DNA of 64,000 bases from Nitrosomonas ureae (GTDB lineage: Bacteria > Pseudomonadota > Gammaproteobacteria > Burkholderiales > Nitrosomonadaceae): contig NZ_FNUX01000003.1 of NCBI RefSeq assembly GCF_900108305.1, forward strand, positions 1 to 64,000. Reading direction: 5' to 3'. How positions within the stretch are numbered: position 1 is the first letter of the stretch; every line of letters starts with the position of its first letter. Shown one piece after another: positions 19,275-27,908 of the stretch. The notes under the pieces are model-generated. The model was not told the origin of the DNA. It made no database searches and was given only the letters and a program-made list of their open reading frames with translations. The translations under genes were made by a program, and so were the position numbers.

Positions 19275-20578
19275 AATTTATTACCTCGAGTTTGATTAAG
19301 TACAGTTTGTTCCAGCTGCTGCCTGAGTGAGCTTACGGAAATACGATCGATTATTTCCGCACCGAAGGCGTAAGTTAACAAACTGCGCGCTGTTGCTTCT
19401 GATAAGCCACGGCTTTGTAGATAAAAGATTTCTTCTTGATCAAGCTGACCAACTGTTGCTCCATGTGCGCATTTAACATCATCGGCAAAAATTTCCAGTT
19501 GTGGCTTTGTATCTATTTGTGCAGTTTTACTGAGTAACAAGTTACGGCTCGATTGCGACGAATTTGTTTGTTGCGCATGAGGCCGTACAATAATTTTTCC
19601 GTTAAATACAGCATGCGCTTTATCATTGACGATACATTTATGTTGCTGACGGCTGATTCCATTTGGTTTTATGTGATCAATGCTAGTATGCGTATCGGCT
19701 AACTGGTTACTTGAAATTAACGCAAGCCCATCAATCGCGCACTCTGCAGCCTCATCAATGAGCTGAACATTCAGATTGTAGCGAGAAATCTGCGCTCCCA
19801 ATGAAATACTGACTGACTGATAATTACTTCCACGAGCCAGTGAAACTGCGCAATTTGCCAGATGATAAGCTTGTGCGCTCTCACGTTGAATTCTAATATG
19901 TCTGGCATGTGCATTGGCGGACAAGCTAATTTCTGTTACTGAATTCGTGACGTAGGCGGCCTCCTGAAGAGAGACATAATCCTCAACAAATGTTACGTTA
20001 CTTCCGGACTCTCCAATTATCAAACAGCGCGGATAAGAGGTTACTTCTGATTGTGTCGCGATGAACAATAAGTGAACAGGTTCTGCGATGACGGTATTCT
20101 TTGGCGCAATGATCAATGCGCAATCATGAAGGAATGCTGTATTGAGTGCGGCAAATACGTTATTATCAAATCTCGCGTATTGACCGAAATGAGACTCCAG
20201 AATTGACGCATGCGTCGATAAGAATGTTGATAAATTGCCAATCTGCAGCACTGTGGGATCAATATGAGTCGACAATTGCGGAGAATAATAGCCATCTACA
20301 AACACCAGAGAGTTTTTTGCCTCCTTCAGATACAAATGTTCAATATCCTGCGCTCGCAAACTAGTGTGCGGTTGTGCAGATTGGAAGGATAAGCGAGTGA
20401 GCGCTGAGATATCAGTGAAGCGCCATTCTTCGTCGCGCTTCGTGGGTAATCTTTGCGTACTGACATGATCAATTGCACGAGCACGTAATTGATTTAACCA
20501 TGATAACGGCTCATTTGATTTTATCGACCAAGATTTCAGCAAGCAATCAAGGTAATCGGTAGCAACTGTTTCGCTCAT
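19271..20578 (-). CDS. sufD: SUF scaffold subunit SufD
   Basis: SufD is the non-ATPase partner of SufB in the SufBC2D iron-sulfur assembly complex. The 435-residue protein has a helical N-terminus, then the right-handed beta-helix core (VTFVEDYVSL; IDHIKPNGISRQQHKCIV) and the conserved C-terminal helical region ending in EIFADDVKCAHGATVG followed by IFYLQSRGLSEATAR. The H in CAHGATVG matches the histidine proposed to take part in cluster formation. Both ends overlap neighbours by 4 bases. Confidence 0.93.
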   Translation of the reverse strand: MSETVATDYLDCLLKSWSIKSNEPLSWLNQLRARAIDHVSTQRLPTKRDEEWRFTDISALTRLSFQSAQPHTSLRAQDIEHLYLKEAKNSLVFVDGYYSPQLSTHIDPTVLQIGNLSTFLSTHASILESHFGQYARFDNNVFAALNTAFLHDCALIIAPKNTVIAEPVHLLFIATQSEVTSYPRCLIIGESGSNVTFVEDYVSLQEAAYVTNSVTEISLSANAHARHIRIQRESAQAYHLANCAVSLARGSNYQSVSISLGAQISRYNLNVQLIDEAAECAIDGLALISSNQLADTHTSIDHIKPNGISRQQHKCIVNDKAHAVFNGKIIVRPHAQQTNSSQSSRNLLLSKTAQIDTKPQLEIFADDVKCAHGATVGQLDQEEIFYLQSRGLSEATARSLLTYAFGAEIIDRISVSSLRQQLEQTVLNQTRGNKL

Positions 20579-21369
20579 GCGATTGCTCCGGCAATTGATC
20601 GTTTATTCGCAGTAACCCAGTCATAACCTCGTGTTTCCAGTTCAAGTGCTAATTCCTTTCCACCTGTCAACACAATACTGCCTGATTGCATAATATGCAC
20701 AAAATCCGGCACGACATAATCCAGTAAACGTTGATAGTGCGTTACTAAAATTGTGGCATTGTCTTTATTGGCAATTTGATTAACACCATTGGCCACGGTC
20801 TTCAGTGCGTCGATATCAAGGCCCGAGTCCATTTCATCCAGGATGCTCAATTTCGGTTCTAGCAAGGCCATTTGCAAGATTTCGTTTCGTTTCTTCTCGC
20901 CACCTGAGAATCCCTCATTCACACTACGATCCAAGAAATCGGGATTCATGTCTAATAATTTCATTTTTTCACGTACGAAATCATCAAATTCGAGAGGATC
21001 CAACTCTTCTTTGCCTCGCTGGGCTTGTATTGTGTTATAGGCAAGACGAAGAAATTGCGTGTTTGCTACGCCTGGAATTTCGATGGGATACTGAAAAGCC
21101 AAAAATAATCCGGCGCGCGCACGATCCTCAGGCGCCAGTTCCAACAAATCTTTGTCTTCAAATCGAACGGTTCCTGCTGTAATTTCATATGCAGCGTGGC
21201 CTGCCAGCACTTTAGCTAAAGTGCTTTTTCCAGATCCATTCAAACCCATGATTGCATGAATCTCCCCACTTTTTACCGTGAGATCAATACCTTTGAGAAT
21301 CTCGGTGCCATTAATACTGGCACGCAGTCCTTGAACCAAGAGAAGGGTTTTACTGTTATTAACAATCAT
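20575..21369 (-). CDS. sufC: SUF ATPase SufC
   Basis: SufC is an ABC-type ATPase that drives conformational change in the SufBCD scaffold; it is cytoplasmic and not a transporter. The 264-residue protein has Walker A (GLNGSGKST), the Q loop ([13 protein letters not shown]), the signature [17 protein letters not shown], Walker B with the modified [13 protein letters not shown], and the switch histidine in VTHYQRLL. The first start is used because it overlaps the sufB stop by 4 bases. The first eight residues are extra relative to typical SufC. Confidence 0.96.
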   Translation of the reverse strand: MIVNNSKTLLLVQGLRASINGTEILKGIDLTVKSGEIHAIMGLNGSGKSTLAKVLAGHAAYEITAGTVRFEDKDLLELAPEDRARAGLFLAFQYPIEIPGVANTQFLRLAYNTIQAQRGKEELDPLEFDDFVREKMKLLDMNPDFLDRSVNEGFSGGEKKRNEILQMALLEPKLSILDEMDSGLDIDALKTVANGVNQIANKDNATILVTHYQRLLDYVVPDFVHIMQSGSIVLTGGKELALELETRGYDWVTANKRSIAGAIA

Positions 21370-22802
21370 CCGACACTCCCTTCCAATTTAAAGCTGAGAA
21401 GCTTGGTAGCTTCAACCGCAAACTCCATCGGCAATTGTTGAAACACATCCTTACAGAAACCATTAATAATCATAGAAACCGCTTCTTCTGCATCAATTCC
21501 ACGCTGTGAAAAATAAAAAAGCTGATCTTCACCAATCTTAGAAGTAGAAGCCTCATGCTCAACAATTGCGCTGTTATTATGAACTTGAATATACGGGAAA
21601 GTATGCGCGCCACATTGATCGCCAATAAGCATAGAGTCACATTGCGAGTAATTTCGCGCACCTTCGGCGGTCGGGGAGATACGTACCAAACCACGATAGC
21701 TACTATTTGAATGGCCAGCCGAAATACCTTTACTCACTATGGTGCTACGCGTATTTTTCCCGAGATGAATCATTTTCGTCCCAGTATCAGCTTGTTGATA
21801 ATTATTGGTTACCGCAACTGAATAAAATTCTCCGACCGAATTATCACCTCGTAATATGCACGATGGATACTTCCACGTGATTGCGGAACCGGTTTCTACC
21901 TGTGTCCATGAAATTCGAGAATTCTTCCCTTTTGCCAAGCCCCTTTTAGTAACAAAGTTGTATATACCACCAATACCATTTTCATCACCGGCATACCAGT
22001 TCTGGACTGTTGAATACTTGATATCCGCATTATCTAGCGCAACCAGCTCAACTACTGCGGCATGTAGCTGATTAGTATCAAATCTGGGTGCAGTACAGCC
22101 TTCAAGATAAGAAACAGCGGCATCTTCTTCAGCAATGATTAATGTACGCTCAAACTGCCCGGATCCTTCTGTGTTAATGCGGAAATAGGTGGATAGATCC
22201 ATCGGGCATTTGACACCTTTAGGAATAAAACAAAAAGAACCATCTGTGAATACAGCAGAATTCAAAGCTGCAAAATAATTATCACCCACAGGCACAACAG
22301 TCCCCAGATATTTCTGAATAAGCTCAGGATGGTTATGCACAGCTTCGGAAATGGAGCAAAAAATAATGCCGACTTCCGCAAGCTTTTGCTTATAAGTAGT
22401 GGCTACTGAAACACTGTCAAAGATAACATCAACAGCGACACCTGCAAGTGCTGCACGCTCGTGCATCGGCACGCCAAGCTTTTCAAATGTACGCAATAAT
22501 TCAGGATCAACTTCATCCATACTTGCCAGTTTTTTCTTGGGCTTTGGTGCTGAGTAATAACTGATCGCTTGAAAATCAATTTTTGGATAATGAACGTTCT
22601 GCCACTCGGGCTCTTTCATTGTTAACCATTTTTGATAGGCCTCCAGGCGAAATGACAAAAGCCACTCAGGCTCATTCTTTTTGGCTGAAATTAATCGAAT
22701 GATATCTTCATTGAGCCCTTTGGGAGCAACATCAGATTCAATTTTAGTAACGAAGCCGTGTTTATACGGTTGATTAACCAGACTTTGCAGTACTGCACTC
22801 AT
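21366..22802 (-). CDS. sufB: SUF scaffold subunit SufB
   Basis: SufB is the main scaffold on which the SUF system builds the cluster. The 478-residue protein has the family landmarks [18 protein letters not shown] at the start, [28 protein letters not shown] with a cysteine in the beta-helix, and the C-terminal segment holding [18 protein letters not shown] with the candidate cluster cysteine, then [17 protein letters not shown]. It is the first of five overlapping genes (sufB-C-D-S-U), 129 bases downstream of sufA. Confidence 0.96.
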   Translation of the reverse strand: MSAVLQSLVNQPYKHGFVTKIESDVAPKGLNEDIIRLISAKKNEPEWLLSFRLEAYQKWLTMKEPEWQNVHYPKIDFQAISYYSAPKPKKKLASMDEVDPELLRTFEKLGVPMHERAALAGVAVDVIFDSVSVATTYKQKLAEVGIIFCSISEAVHNHPELIQKYLGTVVPVGDNYFAALNSAVFTDGSFCFIPKGVKCPMDLSTYFRINTEGSGQFERTLIIAEEDAAVSYLEGCTAPRFDTNQLHAAVVELVALDNADIKYSTVQNWYAGDENGIGGIYNFVTKRGLAKGKNSRISWTQVETGSAITWKYPSCILRGDNSVGEFYSVAVTNNYQQADTGTKMIHLGKNTRSTIVSKGISAGHSNSSYRGLVRISPTAEGARNYSQCDSMLIGDQCGAHTFPYIQVHNNSAIVEHEASTSKIGEDQLFYFSQRGIDAEEAVSMIINGFCKDVFQQLPMEFAVEATKLLSFKLEGSVG

Positions 22803-22931
22803 TTGGTTTCTTCCTTTATTTTAGTATTTATATAGTTTGAAACAGATATCCTACAATCTTAAATTACATCAAAACGACTACTGATATACAAACCGGAAAT
22901 ATACTGGAATCGAGATTGCTATTAATTAAAT

Positions 22932-23267
22932 CTAAACGGATTCTTTTACGCTGAAGCTATCGCCACAACCGCATGTATTATCAATATTCGGATTAACAAA
23001 CTGGAAAGAACTGTTGAGACCTTCCTTGACAAAATCGATTTGAGAACCATCCAAATAAGGCAGGCTGTATCTATCAACAACTATCTTAGTTTTATGTGAC
23101 TCAAATAACTGATCATCGGGTTTAATCTCATCAGCATAATCAAACGTATAAGAAAATCCTGAGCAACCCGATTTTTTAATCCCAACCCGGAGTGCAAGTC
23201 CTTTACCACGCTTAGCAAGTTGTTGCTGAATATAATTTGCAGCATTTTCAGTTAGTGTAATAAGCAT
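22932..23267 (-). CDS. sufA: A-type iron-sulfur carrier SufA
   Basis: The protein has 111 residues of the HesB/IscA family. The three ligand cysteines are visible: one in SGCSGFSY (C35) and two in the C-terminal CGCGDSF. A-type carriers ferry clusters from the scaffold to apo-proteins. The position between iscR and sufB supports the name SufA rather than ErpA or IscA, which cannot be separated by sequence alone. Confidence 0.88.
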   Translation of the reverse strand: MLITLTENAANYIQQQLAKRGKGLALRVGIKKSGCSGFSYTFDYADEIKPDDQLFESHKTKIVVDRYSLPYLDGSQIDFVKEGLNSSFQFVNPNIDNTCGCGDSFSVKESV

Positions 23268-23415
23268 AATTTAGTCCAATGTATTATTTCTTCATATAAG
23301 CAAAAACTTATGCTAATTCAAATTAGACACAGACTTAATAATATTGTTCTATAGCAATTCATCGATAGAACATTGTTGGATTTCTGAGAACGGAAAATCT
23401 TATTAAAAACGAGTA

Positions 23416-23904
23416 TCAACTGTACGCAGCTGTTGTTTGACGTCGTATTTCAGTTTCACGTCGCATATCAAGAAGCGGCACAATTGCTTCATTCTGCTGA
23501 TTGATTTGATTATCAACCAACTCCTTAAGCGTAACAGCACCAAGATACTCAAAAATGAGCTCATTCAATTTTGCCCATAAATCATGCGTCATGCACTTTC
23601 CATCATTATGGCAATTCTCTTTACCGCCACATTGGGTCGCGTCGATAGGCTCATCAACTGCAAGAATAATGTCGGCTATCGATACCTTATCCAAATCTTT
23701 TGAAAGACAATAACCGCCTCCAGGACCGCGAACGCTATCCACCAATTCAGACTGGCGCAACTTTGCAAATAGCTGCTCCAAGTACGACAAGGAAATCTTT
23801 TGTCTTTGACTGATATCCGCCAGTGTTATTGGATGGCTGCTTTGCTGCAAAGCAAGATCAAGTAGCGCAGTAACCGCAAATCTTCCTTTTGTAGTTAATC
23901 TCAT
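23416..23904 (-). CDS. iscR: Iron-sulfur cluster regulator IscR (Rrf2 family)
   Basis: This is a 162-residue Rrf2 transcription factor with a winged HTH at residues 1-60 and a [2Fe-2S] site made by C92, C98 and C104, with H107 as the fourth ligand; these positions equal those of the E. coli protein. Holo-IscR represses iron-sulfur assembly genes when clusters are plentiful. It leads the SUF operon here instead of an ISC operon, and its promoter carries two type-1-like IscR boxes, so negative feedback on the whole operon is expected. AGAGGA precedes the ATG. Confidence 0.93.
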   Translation of the reverse strand: MRLTTKGRFAVTALLDLALQQSSHPITLADISQRQKISLSYLEQLFAKLRQSELVDSVRGPGGGYCLSKDLDKVSIADIILAVDEPIDATQCGGKENCHNDGKCMTHDLWAKLNELIFEYLGAVTLKELVDNQINQQNEAIVPLLDMRRETEIRRQTTAAYS

Positions 23905-23937
23905 GATTAATCCTCTAAATTAAGTGTTAGCAAAAAT

Positions 23938-23993
23938 AATACCCGATTGATTTGGTCAACTATACAATACCCGATTGATTTAGTCAACAATAA
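23938..23993 (-). promoter_or_regulatory. Two tandem IscR type-1-like operator boxes
   Basis: Two copies of AATACCCGATTGATTT followed by (G/A)GTCAAC repeat with a 28-base period at 23938 and 23966. On the coding (minus) strand each reads GTTGAC-N-AAATCAATCGGGTATT, very close to the E. coli IscR type-1 site (ATAGTTGACCAATTTACTCGGG...). They overlap the iscR promoter, so the cluster-loaded protein would block it. Confidence 0.75.
23959..23987 (-). promoter_or_regulatory. Sigma-70 promoter of iscR and the SUF operon
   Basis: On the minus strand TTGACT and TATAGT are separated by exactly 17 bases, close to the ideal sigma-70 promoter. The two hexamers fall within the paired IscR boxes, giving direct competition between regulator and RNA polymerase. 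The start codon of iscR is about 50 bases downstream. Confidence 0.75.
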
Positions 23994-24462
23994 GCAAGGT
24001 AATTATTTGATCATGGCAACGGCCCGATAATCATCGAATAATTAGTCAACCGCTCCTAAAAAATATCCGACAACTAAAGCAATCTAGTGAATACATTGCT
24101 GTACGATTTTTGCATTGTTTCTGTTTTCTTTTTCTGTTTCATCAGATTGCCCTGCACGGCGCAGGTTATCAATACCGCTGGTTTGAGGTGACATCGCCCT
24201 TGTTTATGTGCGAGGAATACCGTTGATAGTCGGATATTAGCAACTCATTGCTCGATATATCCGTTTCTTGCAAGCTCTGGGGATATTCTGAAGTTCTTCA
24301 GCAAGATTCGGTAACCTTCCTTTGTGTTTAATAATTGGATTGTTATTAGCATGAGCATCACCTTTCTTTCTGTTTTACTTAAGGTTGCGAACCCATATCA
24401 AACTCGGCAACACTCTAAATTTTCAGCGCTTTATATAATTAGACCGAACTGGTAGAGCAAAT
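23994..24462. other. Intergenic region, no gene recognised
   Basis: This stretch separates the divergent SUF promoter from the LOV operon's 3' end. Minus-strand frames around 24240-24390 give about 40 codons (for example GDAHANNNPIIKHKGRLPNL) that look protein-like but lack a clear start and are not recognised; a gene remnant is possible. No strong terminator hairpin was seen. Confidence 0.3.
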
Positions 24463-24561
24463 ATGATCATGTATCGAAAACGCCACACCCGATACCACCT
24501 CTGCCATCATCTAGTGGTGCCGGTAGTTTTATTTTTGTATCTGATAGTACCTATTTCTTAA
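24463..24561 (+). CDS. Possible 32-residue single-pass membrane peptide
   Basis: The frame encodes a basic, His-rich N-terminus (MIMYRKRHTRYHLCHHL) followed by a hydrophobic stretch VVPVVLFLYLIVP and a stop. The positive-inside arrangement fits a small inner-membrane peptide. There is a weak purine-rich stretch (GGTAGAG) upstream. The 3' end overlaps the convergent end of the LOV gene by 11 bases. It may be a chance frame. Confidence 0.25.
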   Translation: MIMYRKRHTRYHLCHHLVVPVVLFLYLIVPIS

Positions 24562-25003
24562 ATGCCGCCAGCTGTTCCTTCAGTACTTTGATTTCTTCTT
24601 CCGCCCGGATTTGCGGAGTAATATCATACTGTACCCCGAGGAAATAGAGTAAGTTTTCGTTTGAATCAAAAAGTGGGGACACCAGCAGATGGTTATAAAA
24701 TAGTTCGCCATTTTTGCGATAGTTTCGCAATACCACTTCTACAGATCTTTTATTCTTAATGGCTTCCCGGAGTTGCTTAACACCTGATTGATCATGCTCA
24801 CTTCCCTGTAAGAAACGGCAATTCTTACCCACGGTTTCCGCCAATGTATAACCCGTTATAATTTCAAATGCCTTATTAACATACACCAAAGGCAAATCCT
24901 CTTGGTCAGGATCGGCCAGTGTCACCCCATTGACGCATGAATCAAGAATCTTGGACAATACTTGTGGAATCAATCCAGGGTCTTTTTCAACGATAAAATC
25001 CAT
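24551..25003 (-). CDS. Short LOV-domain blue-light photoreceptor
   Basis: The 150-residue protein consists of one LOV-type PAS domain and a C-terminal helix (RAEEEIKVLKEQLAAFKK) that looks like a dimerising coiled coil; there is no output domain. The hallmark GKNCRFLQG places the photo-adduct cysteine at C62. The flavin-contacting Asn and Gln positions are also kept: NYRKNGELFYN and FLGVQYDIT. The flavin chemistry (a cysteinyl-FMN adduct under blue light) is known for this family. It is the last gene of a three-gene minus-strand operon after a flavoprotein oxidoreductase and an SRPBCC protein, and it has a good GGAG ribosome site. It could equally act as a redox sensor. Confidence 0.85.
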   Translation of the reverse strand: MDFIVEKDPGLIPQVLSKILDSCVNGVTLADPDQEDLPLVYVNKAFEIITGYTLAETVGKNCRFLQGSEHDQSGVKQLREAIKNKRSVEVVLRNYRKNGELFYNHLLVSPLFDSNENLLYFLGVQYDITPQIRAEEEIKVLKEQLAAFKK

Positions 25004-25059
25004 GATTTTTTCTCCAGGTTAATCAGCTATTGGCTAAATACACGCATTGCGATGATTGA

Positions 25060-25539
25060 TTATTTTGAGCTGGCCAAATCTGCCTCAATAATTTTTTTGA
25101 TGTTTTTTACGGTTCTTTCCGTTCCGTCCTGAACTGCTATGCGTACCAGTTTCTCAAAAGGCCTCACATGAAGATCAAGGCTCAGCAGTTCAAAGGTAAA
25201 CGTTATTCTGCTATCAGACGCATTGACTGATTCCATCACATAGTCACATCGATAGGGATTGGATGTTCCTTCAAAACAAATGCGCGTACCAACATCAAAA
25301 ATTTTAACCTTGAAAGCTGATTCCGATCGATTGCCTTGGTCAATGCGTACTTGACGGCATAACGTTCCCAGCTGTATTGGGCCATCCGTCAATTTTTCCA
25401 GTTCCTTAACTTCAGGTGACCATCTGGGGTAGTTAATAAGCAGATCATTACCAATGAAATTGAAAAGTTTATCTGCCGGACTTTGAATAATTGTACTGGC
25501 CTTGCCTATTACAGGACTATCTTTAAACAAACCAAGCAT
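25060..25539 (-). CDS. SRPBCC (START-like) ligand-binding protein
   Basis: The protein has 159 residues with the order of strands and helices expected of the SRPBCC/polyketide-cyclase fold: SPADKLFNFIGNDLLINYPRW, then a run of strands, ending in a long C-terminal helix (ERTVKNIKKIIEADLA). Such proteins hold hydrophobic ligands or help aromatic cyclisation. The start at 25539 follows GGAGA; the upstream frame in the spacer after the oxidoreductase gene is not used. It sits 25 bases after the oxidoreductase gene and 56 bases before the LOV gene. The ligand is unknown. Confidence 0.75.
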   Translation of the reverse strand: MLGLFKDSPVIGKASTIIQSPADKLFNFIGNDLLINYPRWSPEVKELEKLTDGPIQLGTLCRQVRIDQGNRSESAFKVKIFDVGTRICFEGTSNPYRCDYVMESVNASDSRITFTFELLSLDLHVRPFEKLVRIAVQDGTERTVKNIKKIIEADLASSK

Positions 25540-25564
25540 ATATATATCTCCTGCGTAGTGTTTG

Positions 25565-26728
25565 CTAAACCAAGTAAGTATCGATTCCCGCCAATAATAA
25601 GTCATATTGGGCTTCTACGAGTTCTTTTATTGTCAGTGCCGGAATACCGGTGATCACATTTCCTTCCGAAACCAGCCAACCAACAGCATCCGCGGCTCCA
25701 ATGCTTACCACATAGCCTAATTCGTGGTGTATATAAGGCTCAAGCAGTCCGGGAAAACCTGAATGGCGTAATATATTGCGCGCTACTAACTTTCCTTTAC
25801 GAACAGCTGATTGTGCTGTTAGCGTATTCGATCCTGGAGATTGATAGTACGAGCAGTCACCGGCCGTGAAAATATTTTGTAACGGCTTCCGGTTAATTAC
25901 AATCTGCCCGAAAGCGTTAGCTGTATAAGTTTTTTGCTGCTTCTTGCCCAGAAACAAAATTGACAGACCGGATGGTAATTCAAATTGCTTCTTTGTTATT
26001 TTTTCGGCCAGAAAAACATGATCAGAACCCTGCTCACTGTAGTATGTGTTAGGGTAAAAAGCAATTCCCAGATCTCGCATACGGGATTCAGCATACGTAC
26101 CAAAACCATCGGGAAATTGCTCAAGAACATGCTCACCTGAATGAATCAAACGTAATTCTGCTTTATATTTCTTACGCATCAGGAATTGCTTTATCTCAAA
26201 CAGAAACTGTATGCCGGTTGCCCCTCCCCCTACAACAGAAATCACTGGGTTCGCAGCATCGTTTTGATCAAAAAAATTTCCTAATAAATCAGATCCACTG
26301 GTAGCAGAAAAATCAGACAAACCCAATACATTTCTTGAATCCATGGGGCTTGATACACTGTTCTCGCAGCCGGATGCAATAATCATATAGTCAAAATTCA
26401 GAACCCCTTCATCAAGAATTAATTGCTTGCTTTCTTGACAATCCTGTAACGTATTTTGATCAAGATCTACCGATGCCAGCACATGCCTGCATCCATAACG
26501 ACTTTCTAAGTCATAGAATGGAAACAATAAATCTGTTAGGGGATACCTGAATGTTTCATGCAAATGCGTAATCTTCAGATGCTGCGTTCCAGGATCTATG
26601 AGCGTGATATCCGTATCGGGAGCAAATTGCAACAGATTGATCAATGCAGCAAGCCCTGCATATCCTCCGCCTACAATAATCACTTTCAGTTTTTTTTGTT
26701 TTTTTATATTAAAAGGCAAAAAAGCCAC
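25565..26728 (-). CDS. FAD/NAD(P)-dependent oxidoreductase (NDH-2-like)
   Basis: The 387-residue two-dinucleotide-fold flavoprotein has an N-terminal FAD motif VIIVGGGYAGLAAL, a second nucleotide motif VVGGGATGIQFLFE, and the FAD-closing motif NIFTAGDCSYY. The overall pattern is that of type-II NADH dehydrogenases and sulfide:quinone reductase relatives. The cysteines of sulfide:quinone reductase are not evident and no C-terminal membrane anchor is clear. The start is GTG at 26728 with AAGGAG 5 bases upstream. It is the promoter-proximal gene of the operon ending in the LOV receptor. Confidence 0.8.
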   Translation of the reverse strand: MAFLPFNIKKQKKLKVIIVGGGYAGLAALINLLQFAPDTDITLIDPGTQHLKITHLHETFRYPLTDLLFPFYDLESRYGCRHVLASVDLDQNTLQDCQESKQLILDEGVLNFDYMIIASGCENSVSSPMDSRNVLGLSDFSATSGSDLLGNFFDQNDAANPVISVVGGGATGIQFLFEIKQFLMRKKYKAELRLIHSGEHVLEQFPDGFGTYAESRMRDLGIAFYPNTYYSEQGSDHVFLAEKITKKQFELPSGLSILFLGKKQQKTYTANAFGQIVINRKPLQNIFTAGDCSYYQSPGSNTLTAQSAVRKGKLVARNILRHSGFPGLLEPYIHHELGYVVSIGAADAVGWLVSEGNVITGIPALTIKELVEAQYDLLLAGIDTYLV

Positions 26729-26868
26729 GCCATCTCCTTACCTGCTGTCGCTTAGGAACACTCAATTCCCCCGTTAACATATTATCAACCTCAGCACTTC
26801 TCAAAAATGCTTCTAATCACCGCCACTACAGACTAGCACAAATATTGTTTGATAGCTTCAATTCGAAA

Positions 26869-27810
26869 TTATCGAGGAATAAGATTGATTTGCCAGTTTT
26901 CTCTAGCCCACTGCCAAAAAGAAGAGATATTTCCTTCGAGAATCACCACCGGGGGTTTCTGCCCCAGAAAACATAGCGCCTTAACCAATTGCGGCAGGGC
27001 ATTTGCAATATCAATTGGCTCGGCATTGGTTTGTTTACTGAGTTTCTCACCCGTTGCATTGGTTACGACCGGAAGATGCATATATCGCGGCGTGCTATAA
27101 CCTAATAATCGCTGTAGAAATATTTGGCGCGGCGTAGAATCCAAAAGATCCGCACCTCGAACGATATGCGTAACACCCTGCTCAGCATCATCGACTACAA
27201 CGGCCAATTGATAAGCATATATGCCATCAGCCCGGCGTAGTACAAAATCGCCAATTTCCCGCTTGAGTTCTTGTACATATGAGCCCCTTAAAATATCTTG
27301 AAATTGAATTTCATTCTCATTCGTTTGGATACGCAGTGAATATGCTTTGTCTGATAAAGAAGGATTTTTCAAACATGTCCCGGGATAGACGGGACCACCA
27401 AGGCCGATGATGCTGGAATCAGCGATCTCTTTCCTTGAGCAAGTACACGGATAAATTAAATTCTGTTTCTCCAATCTATTCAGAGCTTCCTGATATGCTT
27501 CAAGACGTCGGCTTTGAAAAATTACTTCTTCATCCCATTCCATGCCCAGACTTTCCAGTACAAATAAAATTTCACTTGCAGCTCCCGGCACTTCGCGCTG
27601 AGAATCAATATCTTCAATTCTGACTAACCATTTGCCTTGATTAAATTTTGCATCAAGATAACTGCCTATAGCCGCAACCAGTGAACCAAAATGCAAAGGC
27701 CCGGTTGGTGATGGCGCAAACCGACCACGATAACTTTTTTCTATCAATGGGTGAATACTCACTAAAGAAAGTATGTTGAATTTATAAAATACTACACTAC
27801 TGCGTTGCAT
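26869..27810 (-). CDS. gluQ: Glutamyl-Q tRNA(Asp) synthetase
   Basis: GluQ-RS attaches glutamate to the queuosine at the wobble position of tRNA-Asp; it is a truncated GluRS without an anticodon-binding domain. The 313-residue protein begins its catalytic core with YRGRFAPSPTGPLHFGSL and has the KMSKS-like EKLSKQ. The zinc-site cysteines lie in CTCSRKEI and YPGTC. About 25 residues precede the normal family start; no better start with a ribosome site was seen, so the long version is kept with doubt. It is divergent from mpl. Confidence 0.9.
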   Translation of the reverse strand: MQRSSVVFYKFNILSLVSIHPLIEKSYRGRFAPSPTGPLHFGSLVAAIGSYLDAKFNQGKWLVRIEDIDSQREVPGAASEILFVLESLGMEWDEEVIFQSRRLEAYQEALNRLEKQNLIYPCTCSRKEIADSSIIGLGGPVYPGTCLKNPSLSDKAYSLRIQTNENEIQFQDILRGSYVQELKREIGDFVLRRADGIYAYQLAVVVDDAEQGVTHIVRGADLLDSTPRQIFLQRLLGYSTPRYMHLPVVTNATGEKLSKQTNAEPIDIANALPQLVKALCFLGQKPPVVILEGNISSFWQWARENWQINLIPR

Positions 27811-27908
27811 TGGTATTACTGACTGAACTTATGAACTATAATTTACAAAGAAGCGCACTCTATTTGTTTTTCTATTTCCTCTAATCGAAATTTCTTTTAA
27901 GCTGGATC

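Noticed and set aside
23938..23993. Two-copy 28-bp repeat considered as the start of a CRISPR array
   Set aside because: Only two copies with no spacer of CRISPR length, placed on a promoter, and matching an IscR site. No CRISPR array or cas gene is seen in the window.
24240..24390. Minus-strand reading GDAHANNNPIIKHKG considered as a transposase remnant
   Set aside because: No start, catalytic motif or terminal repeat is visible, so the identity cannot be supported.
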